This document shows positions 27,829-40,262 of a stretch of DNA of 64,000 bases, in pieces. The position numbers were made by a program, and so were the translations under genes. Positions within the stretch are counted from its first letter, which is position 1, and every line of letters begins with the position of its first letter. Below the pieces are notes generated by a model. It was given only the letters and a program-made list of their open reading frames with translations, did no database searches and was not told where the DNA came from. Location of the stretch: assembly GCA_028023455.1 (NCBI GenBank), contig JAQFVV010006231.1, positions 3,677,478 through 3,741,477 on the forward strand. Direction: 5' to 3'. The DNA comes from Epiperipatus broadwayi (taxonomy: Eukaryota; Onychophora; Udeonychophora; Euonychophora; Peripatidae).

Positions 27829-29066
27829 CAGTGGTCTTCAACCTTTTCACACCTGTGGCCCAGCAAAAATAAGAATAAGATTTCATGGATCGGCAAAAGT
27901 TTACAGATAAATTTTCTTAAAGATGTAACCAGCTTAGCCTTAGATAAGCATAATTGTTATAACTGACCAAAACAGCACACTAGTTATTGTGTATTGTAAT
28001 GGTGTTGCTTATCTTCACATGCTGAAGACAGAAAACAGTACAATAACAATCATTCTCATTAATTTGCTTGCATTTCTATGTTTATTATTTCATTGTTAAA
28101 ACATTCAAGAATAAAATGTTATTCACCTAAATGTTGGGAAATATCATAGGTAATGTAATTACATGGCAATGATTATGATAAATGTAATATCTGTATTTAA
28201 TGTTAAATATACAAGATGGTTATATATATATGGAGATTGTCTTTTGATAATAGTAAAGGCCAAATAGAAATCACATAATTAATCACCATACAGTCAAAAA
28301 AAAATTTGCCATATTTTAAATCTGAAAAAATAAAACGAAATGTGTAAAAGTCTGAAGTTTTGATGTTATTGTATTTTTTTTTGTGTGTGTGTGCTGGTGT
28401 GTTGAAAGGATCAAAAAATGTAATTAATATGAAAAGTTTTTTTTTAAAAAATGGTAAAATAGATACCGCATAATAGAAATAAAGCCAAAAAAATCGCAAA
28501 GTTATTTTTTGTTTGTTTTTATTTTTAAAAAAATGTTAACAGAAATTGGTTTTAAAAATAAAAGTTTTAGTATATTAGCAGTATACAAATAAAACCAAAA
28601 AAATCACCTTATAGGCCAAAAAAAAAGTAGGCGTATTTTTAAACCAAAAAAAAAAAAAGAAAACAAACTTGATTCAAAAGTCAAAAGTTTTGATCTTGTT
28701 TTAACACATAAACAATGTCGACAAGCGACCATGATTGGCTATCAAAAGACAACTGGAGTTTGTATAATAAAAAACCTTTTTTTTTTTTTTAAATTTTGAA
28801 TTTTTTTAGAAAAATAACAAATTTAATTCTATCTCTCCATAAACATCTGTGATAAATAGAAAAACAAATTAATTTATGTATGATTAGATTTCGTTTTTGT
28901 TCTGTTTCTTATTTTTTAACAGGGTAAAAATGCGATGAAAAATAAATAAAAACTGTTTATATTAATTAAAAGTTTAAAATCTTATTATTTTGTTATTACT
29001 AACTTTCTTGCCAGTCTAGCGCGGCCCGGCAGAAAACTTCTGCGGCCTGGTGGTTGAAGACCACTG
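27829..29066. mobile_element. hAT-like non-autonomous DNA transposon, copy 1, with 8-bp target duplications
   Basis: The termini are perfect 15-bp inverted repeats, CAGTGGTCTTCAACC at the left and its complement at the right. CAGTGGT...CAACC ends are typical of hAT (Charlie-like) elements. The element is flanked by identical 8-bp copies of ATTTAAAG (27821-27828 and 29067-29074), the target-site length of hAT insertion. It is 1238 bp long and has no transposase frame, so it depended on another source of transposase. Inner sequence matches copy 2 (48381-49140) over both ends but contains about 530 bp that copy 2 lacks (roughly 28234-28764). Confidence 0.92.
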
Positions 29067-29074
29067 ATTTAAAG

Positions 29075-29370
29075 TATTTTAATCCATAGAAGTGAGTAAA
29101 TACAGTTTAGTGTGTTTGGTTGTTATACTTCATCAAAATATGGATTTTTATTATTTATTATATTAAATGAAACTTTTTTTGTTATGTAGTTATTAACAAT
29201 GAAAATCTTTACTTTGGATATGTCATTAATGAAATACTGATTGTCTTGCAAATTGCAGTTATTCATATTATGTTAGCAGTTTTATTTTTGCTTTATTTTT
29301 TTCTTTTTAAGAAGTGTTGTCAACGAAAAAGGACAAAAGGAAACTACTGCAAATGGCAATAGGGTAATAC
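29075..29370. other. Spacer between two DNA transposons
   Basis: AT-rich sequence without recognised features separates the hAT-like copy from the next terminal-inverted-repeat element. Confidence 0.5.
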
Positions 29371-30292
29371 AGTGTTTCTCTAAAAATAAGACCATGTTTT
29401 ATATTAATTTTTAAGATGTATTAGGACTTATTTTCAGGGGATGTCCCGTGTATAAACATACATTTATTTAAATATAAAGGAATAAGGTGATATTTTGTTC
29501 CCTTTAGGGAAAATGGCAGGAAAACAGTTGTACTGCTTAAAACAACTTACAAGCAAGTTGCTCTGGAAAAATACAAGTTTAAGAATGGTTTAATGGAAAT
29601 GTTAAATTCAATACATCCCCAAAAAGTGTGGTGAGTGAAGTCAAATATCAAAATGATGCTGTTTTTTTTTTTGATTCAGAAGTCATTCATAATGATCAAA
29701 CATTTAAAATGTAGAAGTTCTGAAACTTTTGTGTGATGCAGTAAAACGTAAACATTTCATTTTTGTGGCAAAGTGAATTGTGCATGTTTCATCATAAAAG
29801 CATGCTAGTGCATAAAGTTCAACTATGAAACAAATTTTAATTCAATTCAGCATGACCCAACTTATCCATCCATCATACTTTTTCAATCTCACACTGTGTA
29901 ATTTCTTTTTAAATCTCTCAAATAAAAAAATTTCCCTCTTTTTTTGTGGACTTACAAGTGATGAAGAAAAAACAATGGAGGCATTAAAAGACATCACTTT
30001 GTAAATGTTTCTGGATTACTGTGAAAAGTGAAAAACACGTTTAGACCTGTGCATTGCATTAAATAGACTATACTTTAAAAGAGATCCAAAATAAATATAC
30101 AATTTTTTATTATAAAATTGGGTTATTTTTGGATCCCCCCTCATATAATTCAATATGTTTACATGTTTCAACATCCAAACAAAATTTGTCCATCTGATTG
30201 ACAATCTTAAGTAGGGCTTATATTATGAGTATCCTAAAATATCATGCTGGGGCTTATTTTTGGATTTGATTTTATTTTCAAGGAAAACATGG
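29371..30292. mobile_element. DNA transposon remnant with imperfect inverted ends, possibly mariner/pogo-like
   Basis: The left end reads CAGTGTTTCTCTAAAAATAA. The right end on the complement reads CCATGTTTTCCTTGAAAATA, an imperfect inverted match. Both ends are bordered by TAATA (29366-29370 and 30293-30297), which could be a 5-bp target duplication or TA plus chance. Subterminal CTTATTTTCAGGGG and GGGGCTTATTTTTGG segments are also inverted-repeat related. Internal sequence near 29510-29640 translates to short protein-like pieces but no complete domain. Family assignment is tentative. Confidence 0.5.
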
Positions 30293-30297
30293 TAATA

Positions 30298-33200
30298 ATA
30301 ACAAAAAAAAAACAGGATCTATGATTACGACTAGTTAAAGTAGTTTACCACTATCAACTGTATGTATTATGATTTAAACAAAGACAAAAGAGAATTCAAA
30401 TTATGCTGCTAATTTTTTTTAAATAATATTTTTAATGTATATAAATATTTTAATACTATTATTAATTATCTTTTATTTAATTACTAATAAACATCACATG
30501 ATATACATATAGAGAGTTTTGCCTGTTTTATTTAATTACAACAATTTGTTATTTAAAATAAAACTTTGAAAGAATAATTTATTGTCTTTTGAAAGAATAA
30601 TTTATTGTCTTTTGAATTATATTACTATATATTAGTAACAAACAAAAAAATTAACAGTTAATTAAAAAATAATCATTTGTTTTTATTATTTCTAAAGCTG
30701 TGAAATAAAAAAAGAAAACCTTATATTTAAAAAAATATATATTTTTAAATTATCTTTTGCTGTATTATATTACATTAGAAAACAAAAAATGATTTTATTT
30801 AATCATATTTTACATACAATTATAACATCAAGAATGAAAATGTGAATTCTGTGACTGTTTTTCAAAATATATTATTACACTAATTGTGGCTTATGTACTT
30901 TTTAAATATATATATTTCAGTGCCGTGAACTTTAAAAATAAAAAAGAATTTATAAAATTCTATAATTATAAAATTTCTTCACAGTTTTAATCTTATCTAT
31001 TCTACTTTCACCTAACTAAATTACAGCATACACTCCAAAGATCTTTCTTAGTATATTATTCATAGAGAATACAAGTAAAGTTATATCATTTAATAACAAC
31101 AGTGCACACTTTGCAGGTATGAAATAATGCAATGTAGCATCATGTATATTTGACATTAGAATGCTTATTTATTTACAATAGCAACAATACAATGAAGCTA
31201 TGATATATGCTATATAGAAACACCCCTTATATATATTATACATCATATATAATAATTCGCATTTAGATGATAAGCTTTGATTACAATAGGTTAAGTATTG
31301 TTTTATTGAATAGCAAGTGCATATGCACATATATGTATAATATGCATATGTATATTAGAATTATAGTGTAAACAAAATGGAACAAAAATAAGTTATTAAT
31401 CCTCAATGGCTATAATCAATATATTACATTGCTATCAGTACTCAAATGCCTTAATTTCATATTATTTTTTAAGTGAACAGTTGTCCTTCCCAGTACCCCC
31501 CCCCCCCCTAAATATATATCTATTTTGCAAAAATCAAATTAGTTTGAATTTGGTTTGCATATTTGAAATTTTATGCCCCCTTTTCTGATTTATTAGTAAA
31601 TGATACTACTTGTAGTCTAAACAGTTGTATTTTTTTTTCAACTTTTTCTAATGATCTTTTTTTTCCTACTTTTTACAATGAATATTATAAAACTTGTTAT
31701 AATTAACAGCAATAATAAAAAGCAAATTCATTTCATTATAAAAACTGAATATATGAAAGCAATCAATTGAATCCAGTTAATCAAAAGTAATTTTATTTCT
31801 TCATTTTGTGATTTTATGGCTATATATATTTTTACTTTTATACAGACATTTGAATATATATTGCAAATAATGCTTATAAAAAAAATCAAATTTAAAATAT
31901 TTATACAAAATAAATACTTTTTTAGTAGTTGTATATGAGATACTGCATGTATTATTTATGCACTAATTGTAATCATTGAGGGTTAATAATAAATTGAGAG
32001 AGCATATTTTCATATATATATGCTTTATGTGTTCATTCATTCAAATTCACTCAAAGCATAAAAGTAGTAAAAATGTACTGAACTATATCTTTATTTTTTA
32101 AAAATAAAATAACTATTGAAATGTTGATTTTTATCATAATTAAATATGCTTTGGATAATATCCTTTTTCTTCAATAACATTTTCCCTCTCTATAAAAATG
32201 CTATAGTAGATTATAGCCTCCCTAATAGTTTTTATGTTTTTTTAAGTCTTTATCAACTTTGGAATCTCTATAATTATCCCTTATTTACCATTACTATTTG
32301 CTTTTACTGATTTTAAACCATCTTCAAATTTCAAGCTTCTTGATACAATTCAAGAATGTTTTACGATTCTGTTTTTTTCTGTCACTACTAAATTTCTACT
32401 TTTCATTTTATTCCTTGAAAAAAAATACTTTATAATTTTTTTAGAAATTTATAAAACTTCTAGCTCTATAATATTGTACTGTATTACAAAATTCGCTTTC
32501 ACATAACTCAAATAAAGTTTATTAATAAGCATGATTGCACACAACATTTCAAGTTGGAAAAATGAATGCAATTCTTATCTTAGAATTTATTAAATTTATG
32601 AATCTTTATGTTTCTATTTTTTGTTTATTTCCTTTTTTTTTTTAATACCTATGTATCATATATTTACTGTATAGAGAAATAAAAATATAAGCATCTATAA
32701 TGCAGGTTTATCGATTATATCTTATTTTTGTTTGTTTTTTTATTTAAAAAAATCATAAAATATTGAACATTAATTTCTCAGATCAACTATTAAAAATTTA
32801 ATTTTATATTACAGTAAATGAATATAAAATACTTACTGTACACTAACCAAAAATGCTGTGTACTTTATTATAGCTGTTAAATAGTGTTTATAAAATGTGC
32901 TATAATATTATTAAAGAAAAACATAAAAAAATTATTATTGTTCTTCAAGACAATAAATTAAAATGCATGAACAATGTTATCAGCTTCACTTTTATTTTTT
33001 TAGTTTGTCCATTTAAACTAAAAAGAAAACTGCACAATTGGTAATCAAAATCCCGTGCACACATGCATGCACACACAACCTGCTTTTTGTTTTCAATTTC
33101 TTTGTGACTATTTTAAAACAAAACTTTGGTGAAATTTACAATATTTATCAGAATACATTTAAACAGGAAATTATTTTAGTGTAGCTATTTATTTATTTAA

Positions 33201-33425
33201 TTAAAGAACCATTTGTGAATAAGTAACTAAAAAATAATAATCTTTCATAAAAATAAAACAAAATTGACCTATATATTTTCCAGTTTATTGTATTTAATAA
33301 ATTTCTTCAACACCATATTATTTTTTTAAAATTCGATTCATATCCTTCTTCCTACCTTGGTGATTTTCCAATTTTATTTATAAATAATTTTTATTAAGGT
33401 CATATAGTGAAATATTATTAGAATT
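30298..33425. other. AT-rich DNA, no gene seen
   Basis: No coding frame or transposon was recognised. There is a 23-bp tandem duplication at about 30568-30614 (GAAAGAATAATTTATTGTCT twice) and a run of 13 C at 31496-31508. Confidence 0.6.
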
Positions 33426-33429
33426 TGTG

Positions 33430-34250
33430 TTACATTATTTAGTTACAATTCGTGTTTAAAGTTAGAATAGTCTAGAAGAGGATTATGTTGTTTATTATTG
33501 AGATTTATAGCATGATGCAATCTGTTGCCAGGGGGGATTTGGAAGAGTTTCCATGTTTCATCATAGAGGAACTTAGAGGAGAGGGTTTTATCCCTTTCTT
33601 TGATTTTTTTAATTGATTGGATAAAGAAAAGTTCTTTGTTCGGATGAGGATGTGTATAATTTTTTTTGCATCTCACAAGCCAGATGGAGTGTGTGAGGAA
33701 AATTGAGCTTTATGGTAGGGATGTTTCTTCTATGAATGCAGTCCTTTAGTGAGATGAACTGGTAGAAGTCGACTTCAAGTTTTGATATATTACAATTTTT
33801 ATGTTTCCTACTCCATTGCATGTATGGAAAATATGCTCATATGTTTCTTCATGCCTCTGAAAATTAGGACATATTGGGTTAACCTTGCTAATTTGGCATT
33901 TTACATGAAGAAACCAGTTGGTAAGCATGGCTTCCAGGTTTATTTTAATGAGAAAATCAAGGTATTTTGGCTCGAGGGCCAGTATTTGAATAATGTGGTA
34001 ATCCTGTAGTTTGTGATACCTAGTTTTGGCTTTGGGACATTGGGTTCAGGATTTATCAATTGTTGAGCATCCCAAATTTTAATTTTGTTTTTGAAAAAAT
34101 CCTTGGAAATGTTGGTGTGTTGTTTAAGGCTGTGAGTTATTTCATTCAACCAGCATTTTTTCCACGGGGGTGGCTTGTCTGATGGTTGAATTTTTTCTAT
34201 TTTTATAGCCATGTTTAATAATTGTTGTGAAATAGGGAGTGAGATTTCTG
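33430..34250 (-). pseudogene. LINE family X relic: C-terminal ORF2 fragment, second copy
   Basis: Four overlapping minus-strand frames together cover the last ~270 residues of the ORF2 protein seen intact at 40.8-44.1 kb. Matching blocks in order are PSDKPPP (PTDTPPP in the intact copy), KLGITNYRITTLFKY (KLGVTNQKITTLFKF), a finger region with CPNF...H...C, and ISLKDCIHRRN (LSIKDCMKDRN). In the finger the second cysteine is Phe (33840-33930). Frameshifts between the frames and loss of everything upstream make it inactive. It is closer to the intact copy than to the 2.9-kb and 51-58-kb relics, so at least two subfamilies are present in the window. Confidence 0.85.
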
Positions 34251-34259
34251 GAGTAAAAT

Positions 34260-35260
34260 TACTGGAATTGAATGTAGGAAAAACAAGATAATTTCATGAA
34301 ATAAAGTTATTTTTATTTTCTTTTTAATTTATAATTTTATGCAGCACTATAGCTACTTTTTATTATGAAATATTACTTTATTATCATTCTCAGAACAAGG
34401 TTTATGTTGTTTTTTTAAAAAATATATGAAAAAATGCATTAATAAAATAATTATTTGTTTATTAAATAAAAAATTTTGTGCTTTTTCAGTCAATATCCAA
34501 GAAAGACAATGTATTCCCATATTCTTAAATAATTAATTATTTTATACTAATAAAGTTATTTTGACATTTTTTTTTTTTCTAAACATTTAATCAAATTATA
34601 AATTCATGCCAGATCCTAAAAGTCTTATTTATAAGCCAATAACACTTTTAGCTTTTTTGAGATGATTAAAAAATATTTATTTATTTATTTATTTGAAATC
34701 AACATTAAATGGTTCTTTAATCTTATTATCTTTAAAAAATATGGTTAAAAAATGTAAAAATTTATATTTTTTTTTAACATATAAAAAAATTTAAATAGTA
34801 AATGCAACTTTTAAATTTGTTCTCTAATCAGATATGTAACTTTATCTATGCTCAGAAAAAAAAAAACTAATTTCCCCCCAATTAATAAGAGGTATATAAA
34901 AGATATTCATGGATCCCTAAATAATGAATAGCTTTTCTAAATTTATTATACTGCTAAAGCAACTAACTATTATGCCTAAATGAAATTTAACTTTTATAAA
35001 TAAATTATTAAAATTTATTTAATAATTTGTAAACAAATAAATAATAACCTTCAAATATAAAAAGAATTAAATAATGGTAAATATATTTTTTAAAAAAAGA
35101 TCCTAGTAATGTGATTAAAGGAAAGTTAATAAATATGGGGGGAAATTATAAATTTTAAAATTTTTAATAGAGTAGAATATTTGAAATGTTATTTTAATGA
35201 TTCCATATCAACCCAATATGTTTATGAATATTAAGACTCACAAAAAAAGATTTCTTTAAA
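34260..35260. other. AT-rich spacer with (TTTA)n
   Basis: No gene or transposon recognised. A (TTTA)n tract lies at about 34671-34694. Confidence 0.6.
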
Positions 35261-35268
35261 ATTTATTT

Positions 35269-36400
35269 TTGACTTTACACGTAGTGTTGTTGAAGTTATT
35301 TGGTCATTACAAAGTTTATTCTTTTAAGACTTTTGACAAGATTAATAATTATAAAATGGAAAGTAATTGGATACTTGGTAGTTTGGATATTGAGAATATG
35401 TATCAATCTGTTAATAGATTAAGCAGTATTGATGTTCTTATGTCTGTGTTAATTAAAAAGATTTGCTCTTATTATTGAAGGATTCTATGTATTTTACTTA
35501 TAATGGTAATTTTTATACAATATGGGGAAGGGTGAATAATAAGTTATATTTTTTTCTTTAATTTGTTCAGTTTATATTAATTATCTAATTTATTCAATTT
35601 ATATTAATTATCTGGGAAATAAAATTATTAATAAAAATTGTATATATTTAAAATGATTGTTTGTTTGAAGTTAAAAATTATAAATTGAAAGAAATGGTAA
35701 ATAAGTTTAATTGTTTTGATCCTTCTATAAAATATGTTGTAGAAGGAGGGGATTACATTTTGTTAAATTAAAATTTTTAGAATACATTAAGATTAAGGAT
35801 TTAGGATCAATGTGTATCTCATAAGACAACTGCTTTAAGAAATTATTGCTACAGAAATCAAAGATTAAATAGTTCTAATAAGGTTTCAAAAAGTCAATTT
35901 TATAAAGATTATTTGAGTGTTGACTACTCTGATAAATTTATTTTATTTAATAATAATTACAGTAGTAATAATAATTGTATTAATGAGATGGATAACGTTA
36001 TTTTATTTCTTTGCCTTTTAAATTGTTTTCTTATAGAATTGTAAGAAAAATATTAATTTGTTTGGAAGTAAGAAAATTGCTTGGAAAAGGGATATTACAT
36101 TGAATAATATAATAAATAATACCAAAAAAATTTTTGATAGAAAGACTATTCCTGGAGCTGGAGTAGTGTATTCTATTCCTTGTTTTTGTAAGAAGTTATA
36201 TATAGATCAGAGTAGTTTGAGCTTAAATGAAAGAATAAAAATACATAAAAATAGAATGAGAAATAAATATCACCATTCTGCTTTATATACCCATGAAAGA
36301 GATACAGGCCATACTATTAGTTTCGATGAGGCTAAGATTGTCTTCTTTGAAAGAAATGAAAACAAAAAAAAAAAAAATTAAAAGAATCTTTATTATAAAA
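35269..36400 (+). pseudogene. Penelope-like element relic: reverse transcriptase pieces and GIY-YIG endonuclease
   Basis: Penelope-like elements encode a reverse transcriptase followed by a GIY-YIG endonuclease. Here the frame at 35269-35478 carries LGSLDIENMYQSV, matching the D-containing motif A (SLDIxNMYTN-type). Broken frames follow with FDPSIKYVVEGG, a Penelope RT C-terminal block. The frame at 36058-36381 carries VVYSIPCFCKKLYID, where the family has GxVYxIPC...YIG. It continues with SLSLNERIKIHKN, the SALYTHERDTGH segment and FDEAKIV. The YIG glycine is replaced by Asp, and stops and frameshifts separate the blocks, so it is inactive. The RT YxDD region is not visible. An A-rich tract follows at 36363-36376. 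Confidence 0.8.
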
Positions 36401-36479
36401 AATTTGTGATTCTAAAGCAATTAACTAGTTTAACAGCTTTTTATAATATTAAGAGTGTGGGGTGTAATTAAGAATTGTG

Positions 36480-37600
36480 TGAAAATTTTAGTATACAAAT
36501 GTTGAATTGTTTTAGCCCTTTAGACTTAAAAAATCTGCCTTTTGCACTGAAACCAATGATTGAATTTTAGAGTTTATTTCTGTGGCTAAACTGGGTTAGT
36601 TTTGAATATGGAGTAATTATATATGTACATATTGTTTTATTTTGAAACAAAAAAAAAAATCTTAATGTCAAAAAATAGTGTAATTGAAGTTTACTTGTAT
36701 CTTTCAAAAATTAAATACAATATTAACTGCAATATCAGAACAAAAATTACCAACACATATTATTTAATGCCTTAAATGTTTACTTTGAAATTCACTCATA
36801 AGTTCTATTTTGCTCACTTGTTTCACATTTTTCATTCAGTTGTAATTTTTGATTAAAAAAAGTATTCTCCATCAAATCTTAATGTTTTTGATAAATTTCT
36901 TAAAAGCATAAGTTCAGATAGTGTCCATGCAACATTGGAGAAAACCTTTGCATTTGCTGTGAATTTTATTTGGTCTATTCCAACATCATTAATCCATTGA
37001 ATTGTATAAGGAATCAAACAGAATTGTTGTTAAGTATTGGAGATATAAAAAAAATTAATATTGTAATGCTAGCGATATATGTTACATATATCTGCATTAC
37101 ATATTTCATAATTTAAAATATATAATTAAATTTATTTGAAAAAATAGTTAAAGAAATAATTATTTAAGAAGTAGTTTTAAAATGTAGTTTAAAAAATAAA
37201 AGATTGTGTTTTTAAAATAGAATAAAGCTTTTATTGAAAAGCAGGTGGGGAAAAGAATTCGAAATAAAAAGAGATTTAAAAACTTATTCTCCTTTTTATA
37301 AATTAAAGATAAGTTAAAAGAATAAAAGGTCTAAAAATAAATCCTCGTAAAAATCTAAAATAAAACAGATTAATTAATTAGTGAATGCCAGTAAATAATG
37401 AGTTTGAAATTATAATAATTAAAAAATTATGTAAGCTATCTCTTCAGGATAAAGGCAAAGAGATAGTAGATTAATCTAAAAAAAAGATTAGATTTAGAAA
37501 AATGTAAAAATCAATTAAATCAAAGAAAATGTCAAATTTAATTAAAAAGATAGATTTAAAGTATAATAAAAAATTAAAGCTCTGATAAGAAAAAAACATG
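36480..37600. other. AT-rich DNA downstream of Penelope relic
   Basis: Possibly includes the decayed 3' end of the Penelope-like element near 36480-36600. I see no other recognisable feature. Confidence 0.45.
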
Positions 37601-37609
37601 GGAGAGTAG

Positions 37610-38060
37610 ATATGTGTCATGTATCTATTGTTATATTTATTCCAGCCTTCATTTTGTGATTGAATTATTCTGCTCTCAAGTCTGTAGATCATCTCAGTCT
37701 TCATTTTGTTTGTTACATTATTCATTGTTCCAGAGATTCAGAGATCTAAGGACATAATAGAGCCAGTCACTACTGCTACAGAAAATACTATTGCAAAAAG
37801 TGTCTGACTGGGCTCAGGTACCAAAGTCATCTGCTAAAATAAACTACCCATATGTGCAAACAACACCTGGAACCAATGCTTAAGTCATGAAATAGATGCT
37901 GCCACTACTCTTCCCACCCACCCCCTATTGTCAAGTCTCAGAATAGAAGACAAGCCTTGAAACCATCAATGGAGATCAAAAAGACAACCAATTGGAAAGT
38001 AACACTGATGCAAACCAAAACCAAATGAAGTGTGTCATCTAATATCACGAAAGAAAAGGT
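37610..38060. other. Less AT-rich island, unknown
   Basis: About 450 bp of mixed composition. One plus-strand frame reads protein-like (VSDWAQVPKSSAKINYP) but is stopped on both sides, and I cannot link it to a family. The block ends in a donor-like AAAG|GTAAAT at 38056-38063. It could be a decayed ORF1 of a retroelement or a non-coding exon. Nothing here is decisive. Confidence 0.25.
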
Positions 38061-38299
38061 AAATATATTTTGATCACTAATTTTTTTTAAATGAAATAAA
38101 TTCTAACAAAGGACTATATAAATTTAGCCTGAGCTAATCATTTATAATTTTATTATGTTATTTTATGTTAGAATAAATATGTGTGCATGAATAAATATTA
38201 ATGTTTGCTTAATTATTATTTGGTCTATTCTATCTCTTTTGTTATTGTGTCACCAATTATTTAAAGAAATAAATGTTTATCTGTATGTTAAGTTAATGT

Positions 38300-38610
38300 G
38301 ATGGACCCCCTGATTAAGAGTAGGAACTAGCTTGGGATATTTCAAGCACTAGATTATGTGCCTGTCATCTGAAGCATGCCATCTATATAACATATGGTCA
38401 ACTGGGGCCTGAGTTTGATCCTCAAGATGAATAAAATGCTTTGGATGGCAGGTTTTTGTTCCAGCAGTAGAGGTGGGCCACAGTCAGGAAATGTGGTCAT
38501 GTTATGCTTTGTATAGCCTGATCTGACCATGAGTATTGTTGATGGCTATACTAGCAATAGTATTCTCCCCTCTGTTTGAAGGGCTGGTCCTTTCCTGAAG
38601 TATTAAAGAT
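38300..38610 (+). mobile_element. Putative tRNA-derived SINE
   Basis: The 5' part resembles a tRNA promoter. There is an A-box-like TAGCTTGGGATATTTCAAGC at 38328-38347 and a B-box-like GAGTTTGATCCTC at 38411-38423, in a GGCCTGAGTTTGATCCTCAA context like the TPsiC arm of a tRNA. The spacing is longer than in a normal tRNA, as in degenerate SINE heads. A tRNA-unrelated body follows to about 38610. It would be transcribed by RNA polymerase III and mobilised by a LINE. No poly(A) tail or target duplication is clear. Confidence 0.45.
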
Positions 38611-38619
38611 ATAAATTAA

Positions 38620-40040
38620 TAATTATCCACAAAGTTATGTATTAAATGTTAAGAGCTTTATAATAAGCTTAGTTAAAGTCTAGAGATATTGAAAAAAAAT
38701 ATTTAAGTTTAGATATTAAAACTTATTAAAGCCAAGATGTAAAAATATTAAAATATAGCAAGTAAAAATTATAAAAAAATAAGTCAGCTTAGTAGGAATA
38801 AATTAAGCTTGTTCCGATAATAATACAATACTAATGTATCAAATGCTGCCAGAGTGCAGTTAAAGTTGTCCAAAAAATTATTTTAAAAAGAGTTATAAAG
38901 ATATTGTCTAATAAATAATGTTAATATTGAAAATATAAAATAATAATTATCCAAAGAGATATGTAATGAAACTATTAAAGTTTAGATATTAAAACTTAGT
39001 TAAAAGCAAGATATTAAAACTTATTAAAGCCAAAGATATTAAAAGATTATGTTAAAAGATATTTAAACCCAGCAAGAATATAGCAATCAGACTTATTTGA
39101 AGGAACCCAGTTCAATATATAAGCCTTTTGAAAGTTCATTGTAAGAGGAATTTAGATCAAGTATTTACAGTGGAAATATGTTAGCCGCCATGAATTCCAA
39201 GTGCAAAGAGAAATTATCATATAAACAATCTATGAAAGCCTCAACATTATTGCTGAAAAATGAAAGAAGAAAGCACAATGAGATCATAAATAATTATTTT
39301 GATAAAAAAAGGTCAATCAGATTGCAAGATTTCATAGAGAGAAAGTAAATGATCTTATTAAATTAAACATACTAATGGATACATCACAAAAGCATAGTAA
39401 TAGAATGGATAACATGGATACAAAGCATATTGACATAATGAAGAAGGCCTGGGTGAAGAAAAGCCTAAGTAAAATAATGGTGATGATCTATGAGACAATA
39501 GCAAAAATCTTTTTTTTTTTAATTAAACAATTTTTTTATCAATTACTCTATTATTCTAGCAATTACAGATAGAATCTGCATGCCCTACAGATTAAAAAAA
39601 AAAAACTTACTATATGAAGCAATTCGTATAAACAACATGTAGAACGCCATATTACAAATTACAGATCACTTAAATCCTAGATATATTATTATCATTTTTT
39701 TTTATCAAATTTTTTGATACAGGACAAAAAAATAAATTGGGAGAAAAAATAATAATTTTCAAGCTGGATAAATATGGTTAATTAAGGTACATCAGAATAG
39801 AGAAAATTATGTAACCAGAATTATAAAAAACACTAATTTAAATTGTGATATTAATGACCTTTTAAAAAAATTAATGGAGCCTTTTGGATCAGCGATAGCA
39901 TTACATTCTACATATCCAAAAAATATATCCCTATACTGGTCTTGAGTAATAATTATCATTTTAAATAGCGATTAAACAAAAACATCAATCCAAATGACAT
40001 CCTTACATAATTACTGAGCAGAAAATCACGCTCATTTCCT
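38620..40040. other. AT-rich DNA, no gene seen
   Basis: Short frames near 39240-39510 are lysine-rich and protein-like but match nothing I recognise. Tandem TATTAAAACTTA(T/G)TTAAAGCCAAGATATT-like phrases recur near 38710-39030, indicating a simple interspersed duplication. Confidence 0.45.
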
Positions 40041-40262
40041 CAATGTCAAGCTGGACTACTATTGGTGCATATATTTTCTGGCCTCAAACTGAAACCAGGA
40101 CCACTTTGAAGATTAGTGTTGCTTTGATGGTTGGTGAGTTTTTCTTTGCAAAGGGCATAGTTGGAGATCAATGGGAATGTTTCTATTTTATTCGTGAGTT
40201 TCTCGCTGAATTTAAGAGGCAGTGATCCCATGGAAATAGGCTAGAAGAGAAGAGATGATAGA

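Noticed and set aside
28203-28499. 98-codon minus-strand frame inside the hAT-like element
   Set aside because: Phe/Leu/Ile-rich chance frame without hAT transposase motifs.
40043-40231. Overlapping 60-codon frames on both strands
   Set aside because: Opposite-strand frames of equal length over the same DNA, just outside the LINE 3' end. No family match, most likely chance.
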